This document shows, in pieces, positions 18,733 through 28,391 of a DNA stretch of 64,000 bases. The stretch comes from Bog-473 sp963755375 (GTDB lineage Bacteria; Actinomycetota; Acidimicrobiia; Acidimicrobiales; RAAP-2). The notes beneath the pieces are model-generated. The model was given only the letters and a program-made list of their open reading frames with translations. It was not told where the DNA came from and did no database searches. A program made the translations under genes and the position numbers. The stretch is from positions 62,001 through 126,000 of the forward strand of contig CAVWKG010000006.1 in assembly GCA_963755375.1 (NCBI GenBank). The letters are read 5' to 3'. The stretch's first letter is position 1. Each line of letters starts with the position of its first letter.

Positions 18733-18909
18733 CTGACCCGCCGGCGAGGTGCGGCCCGGTCCGCATTCTGGGGCCGTGGCGGGAGGCTCCCACCTTGCGT
18801 GGCGCTCGCAGTCACCCGCCGTGGACTGGTGGTGCTTCCAGATGGTTCACTGTGGTCATCGTTCCGGGCGTCGGCCCGGGTTGTTCGAGAAGACCGCGAG
18901 GAGAGGACC

Positions 18910-19290
18910 TTGGCCAGCGAGGGATTCCATGAGCCGCTTGAGCTGCTCGACGAAGCCACCGTCGATCACCACCGCGCAATGACGTCGCTGTGCGAGGAGT
19001 TGCAGGCGATCGACTGGTACGACCAGCGGGTTCGGGCCACGTCGGACGAGAGCCTGGCGGCCGTTCTCGCCTACAACCGGGATGACGAAAAGGAGCATGC
19101 CGCCATGGCCCTCGAGTGGCTGCGCCGGCGTGACGTGGCCCTTGACACCCAGCTCCGGAAGTACCTGTTCTCGTCCGGCCCGATCACCGAGCTCGGTGAC
19201 CCGGCGCCCGACGGCACATCGGGAGTCGGCTACGACTCCGGCGTATCGGGCTCGCTCAGCATCGGCAGCCTGAAGGGGACGGTGCGATGA
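18910..19290 (+). CDS. Encapsulated ferritin-like cargo protein (EncFtn)
   Basis: Starting at TTG 18910, with GAGGAGAGGA just upstream, the product is 126 residues. The half-ferritin fold of EncFtn is recognisable: LCEELQAIDWYDQR with the first Glu ligand, and NRDDEKEHAAMALEWLRRRD with the Glu-x-x-His ligands. The C-terminus GSLSIGSLKG (114-123) matches the docking peptide that packs cargo inside family 1 encapsulins. EncFtn is a ferroxidase that feeds Fe(III) into the shell for storage. The stop overlaps the shell gene start (ATGA). Confidence 0.92.
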   Translation: MASEGFHEPLELLDEATVDHHRAMTSLCEELQAIDWYDQRVRATSDESLAAVLAYNRDDEKEHAAMALEWLRRRDVALDTQLRKYLFSSGPITELGDPAPDGTSGVGYDSGVSGSLSIGSLKGTVR

Positions 19291-20093
19291 ACCATCTCCA
19301 CCGCGGGCTGGCACCGATTTCTGACGCCGGCTGGGACGCCATCGACGACGAAGCCAGATCGCGTCTCCCCACCTATCTGGCCGCTCGCAAGCTGGTGGAC
19401 TTCGGTGGGCCTCACGGTTGGTCCCACTCGGCGACCAACCTCGGCCGCATCTCCCCGATCGCCGGTCCGTCGGAAGGCGTCGCCGCGGCGCAACGGATGG
19501 TCCTGCCCCTCGTCGAGCTGCGAACGGAGTTCAACGTCTCACGGGTCCAGCTCGACGACGTCGAGCGTGGCGCGAACAACCCCGATCTGGCCGAGCTGGA
19601 CGAGGCGGTGCGCCAGATCGCACTGGGTGAGAACGTCACCGTGTTCCACGGCCACGAGGCCGCCGGACTGCGCGGCATCACCGACAGCACCTCCCATGAG
19701 CCCGTCGTGCTCGACGGGGACATCACGAGTGCTCCCGACGGTGTGGCCCGCGGCGTCAACCTTCTCCGTCAGGCCGGTGTTGACGGGCCCTACGGACTGG
19801 CAATCTGCCCGGACATGTACACCAGAATCGTCGAGAGCACCGAATACGGCGGCGAATTGCTGTTCGATCACCTCCGCGAGATCCTCGCCGGACCACTGGT
19901 GTGGGCGCCTGGCATCGAGGGCGGGGTCGTGCTCAGCCTGCGGGGCGGCGACTTCCACATCGACTGCGGGCAGGACCTCTCCATCGGCTATCTCGACCAC
20001 GATGCCGAGGTCGTGCGTCTCTACATCGAGGAGAGCTTCAACTTCCGTGTGCTCGAACCGGATGCAGCCGTCGCGCTTCGTCTCGGGAACTGA
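19287..20093 (+). CDS. Family 1 encapsulin shell protein
   Basis: The 268-residue protein matches linocin M18-type encapsulins with an HK97 fold. Features are the N-terminal NHLHRGLAPISDAGWDAIDDEA, RRKL-type segment AARKLVDFGGPHGWSH, the P-domain, and the C-terminal GYLDHDAEVVRLYIEESFNFRV. Such subunits self-assemble into icosahedral nanocompartments. The ATGA overlap with the EncFtn gene couples their translation; together they form an iron-storage compartment. Confidence 0.95.
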   Translation: MNHLHRGLAPISDAGWDAIDDEARSRLPTYLAARKLVDFGGPHGWSHSATNLGRISPIAGPSEGVAAAQRMVLPLVELRTEFNVSRVQLDDVERGANNPDLAELDEAVRQIALGENVTVFHGHEAAGLRGITDSTSHEPVVLDGDITSAPDGVARGVNLLRQAGVDGPYGLAICPDMYTRIVESTEYGGELLFDHLREILAGPLVWAPGIEGGVVLSLRGGDFHIDCGQDLSIGYLDHDAEVVRLYIEESFNFRVLEPDAAVALRLGN

Positions 20094-20154
20094 TCTCGTC
20101 GCCTCGAAGACGGCCCGGTTGGCATGAGTTCCGCGTGCCCCCTCGCCGGGCTGC

Positions 20155-22569
20155 TCACCGCTGACGGCCGGCCGGCCGGCCGCCTGACGAGGGATGTCTC
20201 CGGGCCGCTCGGGGGGGCCGGGAGTTGGACGGTTCGGCGGAAGCCGGACCCAGTTCGAGCATTGGTTGCCCGGCTCGTGCGGTCTCGAGAAGCCGGGCGA
20301 TCTCCGAGGCTGCAACCGGTCCCGAGAAGAGAAATCCCTGACCGTGGTCGCACCGCTCCGAACGGAGCCCTTCAAGCTGCTCGTGCGTCTCGATACCTTC
20401 CGCCAACGTCTCGAGCCCGAGGGTACGACCCAACTCGATGAGCGTATGGATCAGTGCAGCTGCGTCGGGTGATCGGCTCATGTCTGCCACGAACGAGCGG
20501 TCGATCTTCAGAACGTCGACCGGGAACTGCCGGAGATAGGCCAGCGACGAATACCCGGTGCCGAAGTCGTCGATGGCCACCTTGACGCCCAGTTGCTTCA
20601 AGCGGTTGAGTCGGGCCACGGTAGCGACGGAGTCCCGCATGAGGGTGGACTCGGTGACTTCGAGGATCAGCATGCCGGGATCGAGGTCGTTGGCCACCAG
20701 GGCCTCCCGGACGTCGTCAAGCAGCTGCTCGGACTCGAGCTGCCGCATGGAGACGTTGACCGAGATGCTGGCCCGGTGGCCTTGGCGGTACCAGACCGCG
20801 GCCTCCCGGCAGGACTCGTTGAGCACCCACCGGCCGACGTCGATGATGAGGCCTCTCTCCTCGAGCAGTGGGATGAAGACCTGAGGCGCGATTGTGCCCT
20901 TGGTGGGGTGCCGCCACCGAAGAAGCGCCTCGGCACCTTGGATCTGGATCCCGTCGAGATCGAAGATCGGGTGGTAAAGCAGCGTGAACTCGTCATCCTC
21001 GAGCGCCGTTTCCAGGTCCGACTTGAGCGCAAGCCGTTCCTTCGCCGCCGACTGCATGGAACGCTCGAAGAGAACGGACTGGTCTCGACCCCTTCCCTTG
21101 GCCCGGTAGAGAGCGATGTCGGCGTCCCGCAGGAGATCCTCAGCAGACGGGCGGTCCCCGACGGCGATCCCGATGCTCGCCGAGATCGTGATCGACATGC
21201 CGTCGATTCCCGGAATGTGGAAGGCCGGCTTGAGCACCCCATGGACCCGCTCGGCGATCATCTCCGGCCCGCGGGCGAATGGGACCCCCTCGGCCAAAAT
21301 GACGAACTCGTCCCCGCCCAGGCGCCCTACCGTGTCGCCCGACCGCAAAATACCGAGCAGGCGTCCCGCGACCATTTGGAGCAGTTGGTCCCCCGCTCCG
21401 TGTCCAAGTGAGTCATTGGAGTCCTTGAAGTTGTCCAGGTCGATGAACAGTGCCGCCACCGGCACACCGGAACGCCGCGCCCGTACCAGCATCTGCTGCG
21501 CCCGGTCGAGAATGAGCTGACGGTTGGCCAGTCCCGTCAGCGGGTCGTGCAGGGCGCGGTGCGCCAGGAGGGCTTCGAATTTCTTGCGCTCGGTGATGTC
21601 GCGAATATTGGACACGTAGCCGGCAACCGAGGGACGATCCGTCTGGTTCGACACGACGGCTTCGACGTCGCGAATCGTCCCGTCCTTTCGCAGCATGCGG
21701 AACTCGAGAGTCGCCGTCGCCGGGCCAGACTGAAATTCACCACCACCGAGCACTTTGGTCACGGCATCGACGTCTTCGGGATGCACGAATTGAGTCGAGG
21801 GGAGGCCGACGAGCTCGTCCGGCTCGTACTGCAGGAGGTCCTTGATGGCCGGAGAGACGTAGCGAAAGATGCCCATGTTTCCGAGGATCATCGTCACGTC
21901 CGACGAATTCTGAATCAGCGAACGGAACCGGTCCTCGCTCAAACGAAGCGTGGTCTCGGCCTCCGCCTTCTGCTCCAGCGCCGTTTCGTTCTGTTCCATG
22001 ATGGCGCCGGCCATCCGGATGACGAAGAACAGCACGAAGGCGCCCATCACCGTCAACGAGGCCGCCTGTGTCTGCGTCAGCTCGGACGGGAACCACCCCC
22101 GGGCGAGGCAGAACTGGCCGACCGTCATCCCGATGACACTGCACAACGCAGTCGTCCGCCAGACGCGGGATCCCGCCCAGGCCAGGTTCTCCAGCGCGAT
22201 AAAGGCGTATGCCGCCCAAAGAACCGGGCCCCATCCCGTCAGATAGATGGCGGCCGTAACGGAGGCCACCTGGCTGATCACCCGCAGGTCGAGTGACAGG
22301 CGACTCGGGTGGGCATTGTAAAAGCGGTCAGCGACGGCGTTGACGACGGCGATGGCAACGAACAGGCCGAGCCACACCCACCACGACACCCGGGCGGCAT
22401 AGCCGAACCGCATGGTGAGCAAGATGACGGCGAACGCGACTGGCCCAATCAGGTAGGCCAGCTTGGTTGGATCCAACCTCCGTCGCGCGATCGACGAAGA
22501 TCGAACGGAGGGTTCGACCGCGTCGGCTCGGGCAGACCTCCCCGCGGCATCCCGAGAAGCCAGCGCCAT
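20155..22569 (-). CDS. PAS-GGDEF-EAL c-di-GMP signalling protein
   Basis: The 804-residue protein starts at ATG 22569 with GAGGGGGA just upstream. Layout: about six membrane helices (residues 30-200), a short coiled coil, a PAS domain (about 215-335; FRYVSPAIKDLLQYEPDELVG), GGDEF (RLGGDEFVIL) and EAL (GAEALLRWRHP, DDFGTGYSSLAYLR). Both catalytic signatures are intact, so it could make and break cyclic di-GMP; bifunctional proteins often favour one activity. A Pro/Ala/Arg-rich tail ends it. The membrane part suggests an envelope signal. Confidence 0.92.
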   Translation of the reverse strand: MALASRDAAGRSARADAVEPSVRSSSIARRRLDPTKLAYLIGPVAFAVILLTMRFGYAARVSWWVWLGLFVAIAVVNAVADRFYNAHPSRLSLDLRVISQVASVTAAIYLTGWGPVLWAAYAFIALENLAWAGSRVWRTTALCSVIGMTVGQFCLARGWFPSELTQTQAASLTVMGAFVLFFVIRMAGAIMEQNETALEQKAEAETTLRLSEDRFRSLIQNSSDVTMILGNMGIFRYVSPAIKDLLQYEPDELVGLPSTQFVHPEDVDAVTKVLGGGEFQSGPATATLEFRMLRKDGTIRDVEAVVSNQTDRPSVAGYVSNIRDITERKKFEALLAHRALHDPLTGLANRQLILDRAQQMLVRARRSGVPVAALFIDLDNFKDSNDSLGHGAGDQLLQMVAGRLLGILRSGDTVGRLGGDEFVILAEGVPFARGPEMIAERVHGVLKPAFHIPGIDGMSITISASIGIAVGDRPSAEDLLRDADIALYRAKGRGRDQSVLFERSMQSAAKERLALKSDLETALEDDEFTLLYHPIFDLDGIQIQGAEALLRWRHPTKGTIAPQVFIPLLEERGLIIDVGRWVLNESCREAAVWYRQGHRASISVNVSMRQLESEQLLDDVREALVANDLDPGMLILEVTESTLMRDSVATVARLNRLKQLGVKVAIDDFGTGYSSLAYLRQFPVDVLKIDRSFVADMSRSPDAAALIHTLIELGRTLGLETLAEGIETHEQLEGLRSERCDHGQGFLFSGPVAASEIARLLETARAGQPMLELGPASAEPSNSRPPRAARRHPSSGGRPAGRQR

Positions 22570-22918
22570 GTCCCCCTCTTTGTTTGATGAGCTCAACCTC
22601 CATGTATCGACATTTCGGCGGGACAACTTGACCAGAGCCAAGGGCGTCCGAACACTGGGCCGAAAGGGCTCACTGGGGCGTCCACCTGGGCATCCTTCGC
22701 TCACTCGGCAACCCTTGCCGCCCACCCCGGACCTCGGATCGCCGGGCCCAGCTCGTCGACCCCGCCCGTCGTGGCGGGCGCAAACGAACACCCCGAGCGC
22801 GGCGGCGAGCGCCCGGGGATCGTGCTCTTTCGAGGGTCGGGCAGGCCTGCCCCACCCCTCGCGTCAGAGCATCAGGATCACGGCCCACGCCACTTGGGAG
22901 AAAGCCATACTGGGCGAC

Positions 22919-24112
22919 GTGGAGTGGCCGCAGGGATTCATGTGGGGTACAGGAGCCTCGTCGACCCAGTGTGAGGGCGCGGCGCCGGCGTCGGACTGGT
23001 GGGATTGGGAACGCGAAGGCCGGGCCCCTCTCTCGGGGGGCGGCAACGGGTTCGCCGACCGGTACGCGGACGACTTCGCGACGTTGGCGGCGCTCGGTCT
23101 TGCTCACCATCGCCTGTCACTGGAGTGGGCCCGCCTCGAGCCCGAAGAGGGACGGCACGATGACACCGTCGTCTCCCACTACCGCGACGTCCTCCTGAGC
23201 GCTCGTGATGCCGGCGTGACGCCTTGGGTATGCCTGCACCACTTCACGCTCCCCCGCTGGTTCGCCCGGATCGGCGGATTCTTGGTCGAGCGGAACCGCA
23301 CGATCCATTGGCGCCGCCATGTCGAGTTCGTTGCTGAGACCTTCGGGGACCTCGTTGGCGGCTGGAAGCCGGTGAACGAGACCAACTACTACGCGACGGC
23401 TGCATACGGCGGCCGGGGCTGGCCTCCGGGACATCGCGACGCAGATGAACGGGCGCTGGCGGCGGAGAACATCCACTTGGCCACCGCAGAGGCGGCTCTC
23501 GCGCTTCGCACGACCGGAGTGCCGGTGGCGTCGATCTTCGGACTCTCCTGCGAGGTTGCCCTGGACGATCGACCCGAGACGTCAGCCACCGTGGCAGCAC
23601 TTCAGGCGGTGAACTGGAACGCCGGCATCGGGCTGTTTCGCGACGGTGTGCTGCAGGTACCGGGCCGCCAGCCGATCCAGCGCCCCGATCTGGCCGGCAG
23701 TTTCGACCTCCTCGGATTCTCCTACTACGCAACGGTCGGAGTGGCCGAGGGCAAGATGGTCGCCTACCCGGTCGACGCCGCCCGCTCGCCCCTCGGGTAC
23801 GGGATCGACCCCGGGGGGCTGGACCTGGTGCTGTCCCGGCTCCATGAGCAGCTGCCTGGCACACCGTTACTGATCGCGGAGTTTGGCGTCGGGACCGACG
23901 ATGACGCCGTGCGGACCCGGTACCTGCGTGAGGGTGTGCGAATCGCCCACGATGCCCTCGCCCGCGGCATCGACATCCGTGGTCTTTTCCATTGGACGGC
24001 AGTGGACAACTACGAGTGGCAACACGGGTTCGATGTGCGGTTTGGACTGATCGACCTCAATCGGCAGGTGCGACCGAGCGCGGAGGTTCTGGCTCAGGAG
24101 GCACGAGGTTGA
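22919..24112 (+). CDS. GH1 family beta-glycosidase
   Basis: The 397-residue enzyme has GH1 signatures: GFMWGTGASSTQCEG (N-terminal), HHRLSLEWARLEP, acid/base Glu154 in KPVNETNYY, and nucleophile Glu321 in LLIAEFGVG. It is slightly short for GH1 and the nucleophile context is AEFG rather than TENG, so specificity is uncertain (beta-glucoside, mannoside or fucoside). The frame is open from 22463, but homology begins at VEWPQGF; GTG 22919 is my best start. TTGA overlap with the GH130 gene makes one operon. Confidence 0.88.
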   Translation: MEWPQGFMWGTGASSTQCEGAAPASDWWDWEREGRAPLSGGGNGFADRYADDFATLAALGLAHHRLSLEWARLEPEEGRHDDTVVSHYRDVLLSARDAGVTPWVCLHHFTLPRWFARIGGFLVERNRTIHWRRHVEFVAETFGDLVGGWKPVNETNYYATAAYGGRGWPPGHRDADERALAAENIHLATAEAALALRTTGVPVASIFGLSCEVALDDRPETSATVAALQAVNWNAGIGLFRDGVLQVPGRQPIQRPDLAGSFDLLGFSYYATVGVAEGKMVAYPVDAARSPLGYGIDPGGLDLVLSRLHEQLPGTPLLIAEFGVGTDDDAVRTRYLREGVRIAHDALARGIDIRGLFHWTAVDNYEWQHGFDVRFGLIDLNRQVRPSAEVLAQEARG

Positions 24113-25191
24113 GTAATTGGCCGATCGGACCCTTTGCCGACGGCGGAGAGATCCTTGGTCCTGACGAAGATGCCACTTTCGAGTGCCCCGTCTCGGGGAG
24201 GAAGGTGGAGTGGGCCGCCAAGGACGTCTTCAATCCCGCCGCCGTCGTGCGTGACGGCAAGGTTCACCTGCTGGTCCGAGCAGAAGATCGCGTGGGCCCC
24301 TTTGCCGGGACATCGAGAGTCGGGCTCGCCCTCAGTACGGACGGAGTCAACTTCTCCCTCCGTCCCGAGCCGGTGCTCTTTCCCGATGTTGGGCGGTGGC
24401 TCCCCTGGGAGTGGCCGGGCGGGTGTGAAGACCCCCGCGTCGTTGAGTCACCCGACGGGGAATACGTCTGCTGTTACAGCGCGTTCGACGGGAAATCCAG
24501 CTGTCTCATGGTCGCCACCTCGGACGATCTCGTCCACTGGGAGAAGCACGGGCCGGCCTTTGCCAGTACACCGTTCGCCCGTCGGTGGTCCAAAAGCGGA
24601 TCCATCGTCACCATCGTGGAGGACGGACGCCTGATCGCCGCCCGGATCGACGGGCGGTTCTACATGTACTGGGGTGAGGGGACGTGCTTCTTGGCCACGT
24701 CCGATGACCTGGTGCACTGGGTCCCACTCCAATTCGATGCGGGAGCGGACCGCTACGTCACCCATTCGCCGGGGTCCGGCGCCGGGTCATGGGAGATCCA
24801 CGCGGTGCGGGGCCACCGCGCGTTGCGGCCCGTCCTTGCTCCTCGGCCCGGTCGCTTCGACTCCCTTCTCGTGGAGCCCGGCCCACCGGCCCTGCTCACT
24901 GACAAGGGCGTACTCCTGATCTACAACGGCGCCGAGTTGCGCAGGGAGGATGGGCGCGCGATCGGCGTCGCGTATCGACCCGGCCAGGCCCTGTTCGACC
25001 CCCTGGAGCCGGGATCACCGATCTCCCGCTGCACCGAGCCCCTCGCGCTTGCGACCACCCACGACTTGGCGGGCCAGGTGGATCAGGTGTGTTTCGCGGA
25101 AGGACTTGCGCTGTTCCGCGAAACGTGGTTCCTGTACTACGGCATGGCCGACTCGCGCATCGGCTATGCCACCGCCGCAGCCTCGGAGTAA
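24109..25191 (+). CDS. GH130 glycoside phosphorylase/hydrolase
   Basis: The 360-residue five-bladed beta-propeller-type protein has GH130 motifs: VFNPAAVVRDGKVHLLVRAE near residue 45 and GGCEDPRVVE near 107, plus repeated FLATSDDLVHW segments. GH130 enzymes phosphorolyse beta-mannosides, and some hydrolyse them. The start is TTG 24109, overlapping the GH1 stop (TTGA), with AGGAGG 8 bp upstream. Coupling to GH1 suggests joint breakdown of an imported beta-linked oligosaccharide. No signal peptide is seen. Confidence 0.88.
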   Translation: MSNWPIGPFADGGEILGPDEDATFECPVSGRKVEWAAKDVFNPAAVVRDGKVHLLVRAEDRVGPFAGTSRVGLALSTDGVNFSLRPEPVLFPDVGRWLPWEWPGGCEDPRVVESPDGEYVCCYSAFDGKSSCLMVATSDDLVHWEKHGPAFASTPFARRWSKSGSIVTIVEDGRLIAARIDGRFYMYWGEGTCFLATSDDLVHWVPLQFDAGADRYVTHSPGSGAGSWEIHAVRGHRALRPVLAPRPGRFDSLLVEPGPPALLTDKGVLLIYNGAELRREDGRAIGVAYRPGQALFDPLEPGSPISRCTEPLALATTHDLAGQVDQVCFAEGLALFRETWFLYYGMADSRIGYATAAASE

Positions 25192-25251
25192 CTCGCATCG
25201 GGCCGTGCCAGTAGGTCGAGGAGCGACGCGACCGCACCCAGCGTTCGGCGA

Positions 25252-25696
25252 CTATCCGCCCGCGGGGAGATGCTCTTCGAGCGCCTTCACCAACAGCCGT
25301 CGGAACGTCACCCGTTCCGAGTCGCTGAGACCACCGAGGATCTCGTCCTCGATGCTCCCCTGCCGCGACCTCCGCCCGTTCGAGGGCCTCGAGGCCTGCG
25401 CCGGTGATATCGACGATATGACGGCGCCGGTCGGCCGGGTCCCGCCGCCGTTCGACGAACTCGAGGTCCTCGAGGTCGTTGAGCACCAGCACGCCGGTGT
25501 TCGAGTCCATCGACAGATCCTCCGTCATCACCTGCTGGGCTGCGCTCGGATGGTCACGCAGGTAGGCCAGCACGACCATGTTCTTCAGGTTCATCCCCAC
25601 CAGGTCGACCGAGCTGCGCACGAAGACGGCCCGGGACAGCCGGGTCAGGAGCACGATCGTCCCCGTCGTGGGTCTCGTGGCATCGGGGGCTGTCAC
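25252..25696 (-). pseudogene. MarR family regulator with a one-base frameshift
   Basis: From GTG 25696 the frame encodes the MarR winged helix (VVLAYLRDHPSAAQQVMTED, NDLEDLEFVERRRDPADRRR) up to about residue 113. The conserved C-terminal helix (IEDEILGGLSDSERVTFRRL) continues in another frame to a stop at 25252. Removing one base from the C4 run at 25357-25360 restores a normal ~145-residue protein; uncorrected, the frame runs on to 24896. Divergent from the MFS exporter with a palindrome between them, it is the likely repressor. True mutation or consensus error cannot be told apart here. Confidence 0.8.
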
Positions 25697-25760
25697 GACG
25701 CGGCTCCTGCCATGACCTGCTCGGTCCCGGGCGACATGGTCATTTCACTCACCCCCCTAT

Positions 25761-25784
25761 GATAGTCCCGAGATCATGACTATC
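25761..25784. promoter_or_regulatory. Palindromic operator between MarR and MFS genes
   Basis: GATAGTC, 10 bases, GACTATC form a perfect 7-bp inverted repeat that overlaps the MFS start codon at 25776. MarR proteins bind such pseudo-palindromes in divergent promoters, so this is the probable site of autoregulation and efflux control. Confidence 0.65.
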
Positions 25785-27298
25785 CCCGAGTCCGGAACGA
25801 TGCCCGCGCCCGAGCTCAGGGTCGACGACCCCGCCGGGGACCGTCGTCGCTGGATCGCCCTGATCGTCGTCTGCCTGGCCATGCTCATGAACGCGCTCGA
25901 TGGATCCATCGTGAACGTGGCACTGCCGGACATCCAGCACAGCCTGCATTTCTCCCAGTCCGGCCTGACCTGGGTCGTCGATGCCTACCTCATCAGCTTC
26001 GGGAGCTTTCTCCTCATGGCGGGGCGGCTGGGTGACCTCGTCGGGCGCAAGAAGGTGTTCCTGACCGGAGTCGCACTGTTCACACTTGCTTCCATCGCCT
26101 GCGGGTCAGCGGACAGCCAGTCCATGCTGGTGGCGGCGCGCTTCGTCCAGGGCATCGGCGGGGCGCTGTCCTCCTCGGTGATCATCGCCCTCATCGTGAC
26201 GGAGTTCCCCGCGCGTACGAGCGTTCCAAGGCGATGAGCGCGTACATCTTCGTGGCCGTGGGCGGCGGATCCATCGGGCTCCTGGTCGGTGGCGTGCTCA
26301 CGCAGACGTTGAGCTGGCACTGGATCTTCTTCGTGAATGTGCCTATCGGCATCGCCACGCTGATCCTCGGCCGCTTCCTCATTGTGGAGAACATCGGCAT
26401 CGGTATCCGGCAAGGCGTCGACGTCGTCGGCTCCGTGCTGGTGACGGTGTCCCTGATGGTGGGGATCTACGGAATTGTCACGGCGTCACGCGTCGGTTGG
26501 AGCTCCCCGGAGACTCTGGGCTCGCTGGCCATCGCCGTGGTCCTGTTCGCGACGTTCATCTTCCTGGAGTCGAGACTGACCAACCCGATCATGCCGTTGC
26601 GCATCCTCAAGCTCCGCAGCTTGACGGGTTCCAGCGTCGTCCGAGGCTTGCTGGCCACCGGCATGTTCTCGACCTTCTTCATCGGCGCCCTGTACCTCGA
26701 GCGGGTGCTGGGCTACAGCCCGATCGCGACCGGGTTGGCATTCATGCCGGCCACGGTCGGCATGGCCGCGATGTCCTCCGGCCTCGCCGCTCGGCTCGTG
26801 CGCCGTTTTGGCCCTCGCCGGGTGATGTACCCCGGCATTCTGACGGCAGCGGTCGGCCTCTTCCTCTTGGCCCTGGCCGGCTCCCATCCCGGCTACTTCC
26901 CCCAGATCTTCTTCGGTTTCTTCCTTCTCGGCCTCGGTGCCGGCGCCTCCATGATCCCGCTCCTCCAGATCGCCATGGCGGAGGTGCCCAAGGCGGATGC
27001 CGGTCTCGCTTCGGGCATCGTCAACGTCTCCATGCAGATGTCGGCGGCCGTCGGGCTGGCCGCCCTGAGCACCATCGCCACGAGCTACACGAAGTCCTTG
27101 GTGGCGCAGGGCCACGAGCTCATCGGCGCGCTCACGGACGGGTACCGGCTCGCCTTGCTCATCGCCGCGGCCAGTGTGCTGGTTGGCCTCGTGCTTGCAC
27201 CATTCCTGCTCCGGACCAATGAATCAGCCGAAGAGGACGAGGCGCGCATCGCCGAGAACATGCAGAACCCAGAAACGTACGAGCACCTCGTTCTGTAG
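25776..27298 (+). pseudogene. MFS drug exporter (DHA2/EmrB-QacA type) with a one-base frameshift
   Basis: The first frame, 25776-26237, covers helices 1-5 with the motif A loop GRLGDLVGRKKVF and helix 5 VQGIGGALSS. The second, from 26234 (ATGA overlap), carries the rest starting MSAYIFVAVGGGSIGLLVGG, the DHA2 motif C region. Adding one C to the C4 run at 26207-26210 gives a continuous ~507-residue 14-helix exporter. No other damage is visible. It is divergent from the MarR gene; as it stands the two halves would not make a normal transporter. Confidence 0.85.
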
Positions 27299-27338
27299 TC
27301 GGACGGTTGGCTCCGTGAGGGCGCCGTCAGGAACACCA

Positions 27339-28223
27339 TCAGGTTCTCGGAACTCGTCTCGAGCGGATCACTTCCAAGGTCGCCAGCACGTCCGGGTCGG
27401 CGATCAGCTCGATCTCTCGCACCTGGCCGGCCTCGACATGGAACGCGAACGCGACCTTCACCTCGCCGGCGAGGATCCAGGCGCCGCCGAGATCGCCGTC
27501 AATGGTGACAGGCGCCGCCCCCTTGGCGCCGTTGAAGCGGGCGGCGACGGCGGCCGCGCCGTCGTAGACCGGCTCCGTGCCCATTTGCTGTCCGATCAGG
27601 TCGGCCCGCATGACAGCGTCGGGCGCGAGCAGCAACAACAGGGTCGAGAGGTCTCCGCCTCGGGATGCAGCGAGGAAGGCCTCGACGACGCGGCGGCTCT
27701 CGTCCCCCGCCGCCTGCACCTCGGCGGGCTCCGGTGCACCTTCCACCTTCCGCCGCGCCCTGCTCGCCAGCTGGCGAACGGCTGTACCAGAGCGCCCCAG
27801 AACACTGCTGATCTCGTCGAACGGATACCCGAAGACGTCGTGCAGTACGAACGCCGCTCTCTCTGCGGGTGCCAGTGTGTCGAGGACAACCTCCATTGCT
27901 CCGCCCATCCTCTCGGCCAGCAGCGCGCCGGCCTCAGGGTCGACCGGTACGGTGTCGGTGGGTACCTCGGCCTCGGCCTCCGATCTGGTATGCCGCTTGC
28001 GCAGGTGGTCCAAGCACAACCGGGTCACGACGGTCGTCAGCCAGGCGGGCAGGTTGTCGACGTCGTCGGTGCGGGAATACCGCAGCCAGGCCTCCTGCAG
28101 CACGTCGTCCGCATCGGCCTCCGAGCCGAGTATCCGACTGGCGATCGCGGTCAGCCGGGGGCGCTCGGCGTCGAAGTCGATCACGTCCATTTTCACATTC
28201 TGCAACACGTCCATCGTGGCCAT
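27339..28223 (-). CDS. ECF sigma-70 factor, SigJ-like with SnoaL-type C-terminus
   Basis: The 294-residue protein has sigma region 2 (about 18-85; EADADDVLQEAWLRYSR), region 4 (about 110-165; LAPAERAAFVLHDVFGYPFDEIS, then SRAR) and a ~110-residue C-terminal SnoaL-like domain (ADPDVLATLEVIR at the end). Actinobacterial SigJ/ECF41-like factors use that domain as an internal regulator in place of an anti-sigma factor. No anti-sigma gene is adjacent. Start may be ATG 28223, 28214 or 28190. Confidence 0.9.
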   Translation of the reverse strand: MATMDVLQNVKMDVIDFDAERPRLTAIASRILGSEADADDVLQEAWLRYSRTDDVDNLPAWLTTVVTRLCLDHLRKRHTRSEAEAEVPTDTVPVDPEAGALLAERMGGAMEVVLDTLAPAERAAFVLHDVFGYPFDEISSVLGRSGTAVRQLASRARRKVEGAPEPAEVQAAGDESRRVVEAFLAASRGGDLSTLLLLLAPDAVMRADLIGQQMGTEPVYDGAAAVAARFNGAKGAAPVTIDGDLGGAWILAGEVKVAFAFHVEAGQVREIELIADPDVLATLEVIRSRRVPRT

Positions 28224-28391
28224 ATTCTGCTGACGTGCGCCGCTTCTGGAATGTGACCGACATGCGGCCCCGGTGACGACGCGGACAGGGACGCCCTAGG
28301 CCGCTCCCGCGCCCCCGAACCCACTAGACCCGGCACAATCCGTGTCGGACGATCGGATTGGGACCGCTCGATCACTACAGGGGTCCGCTGC

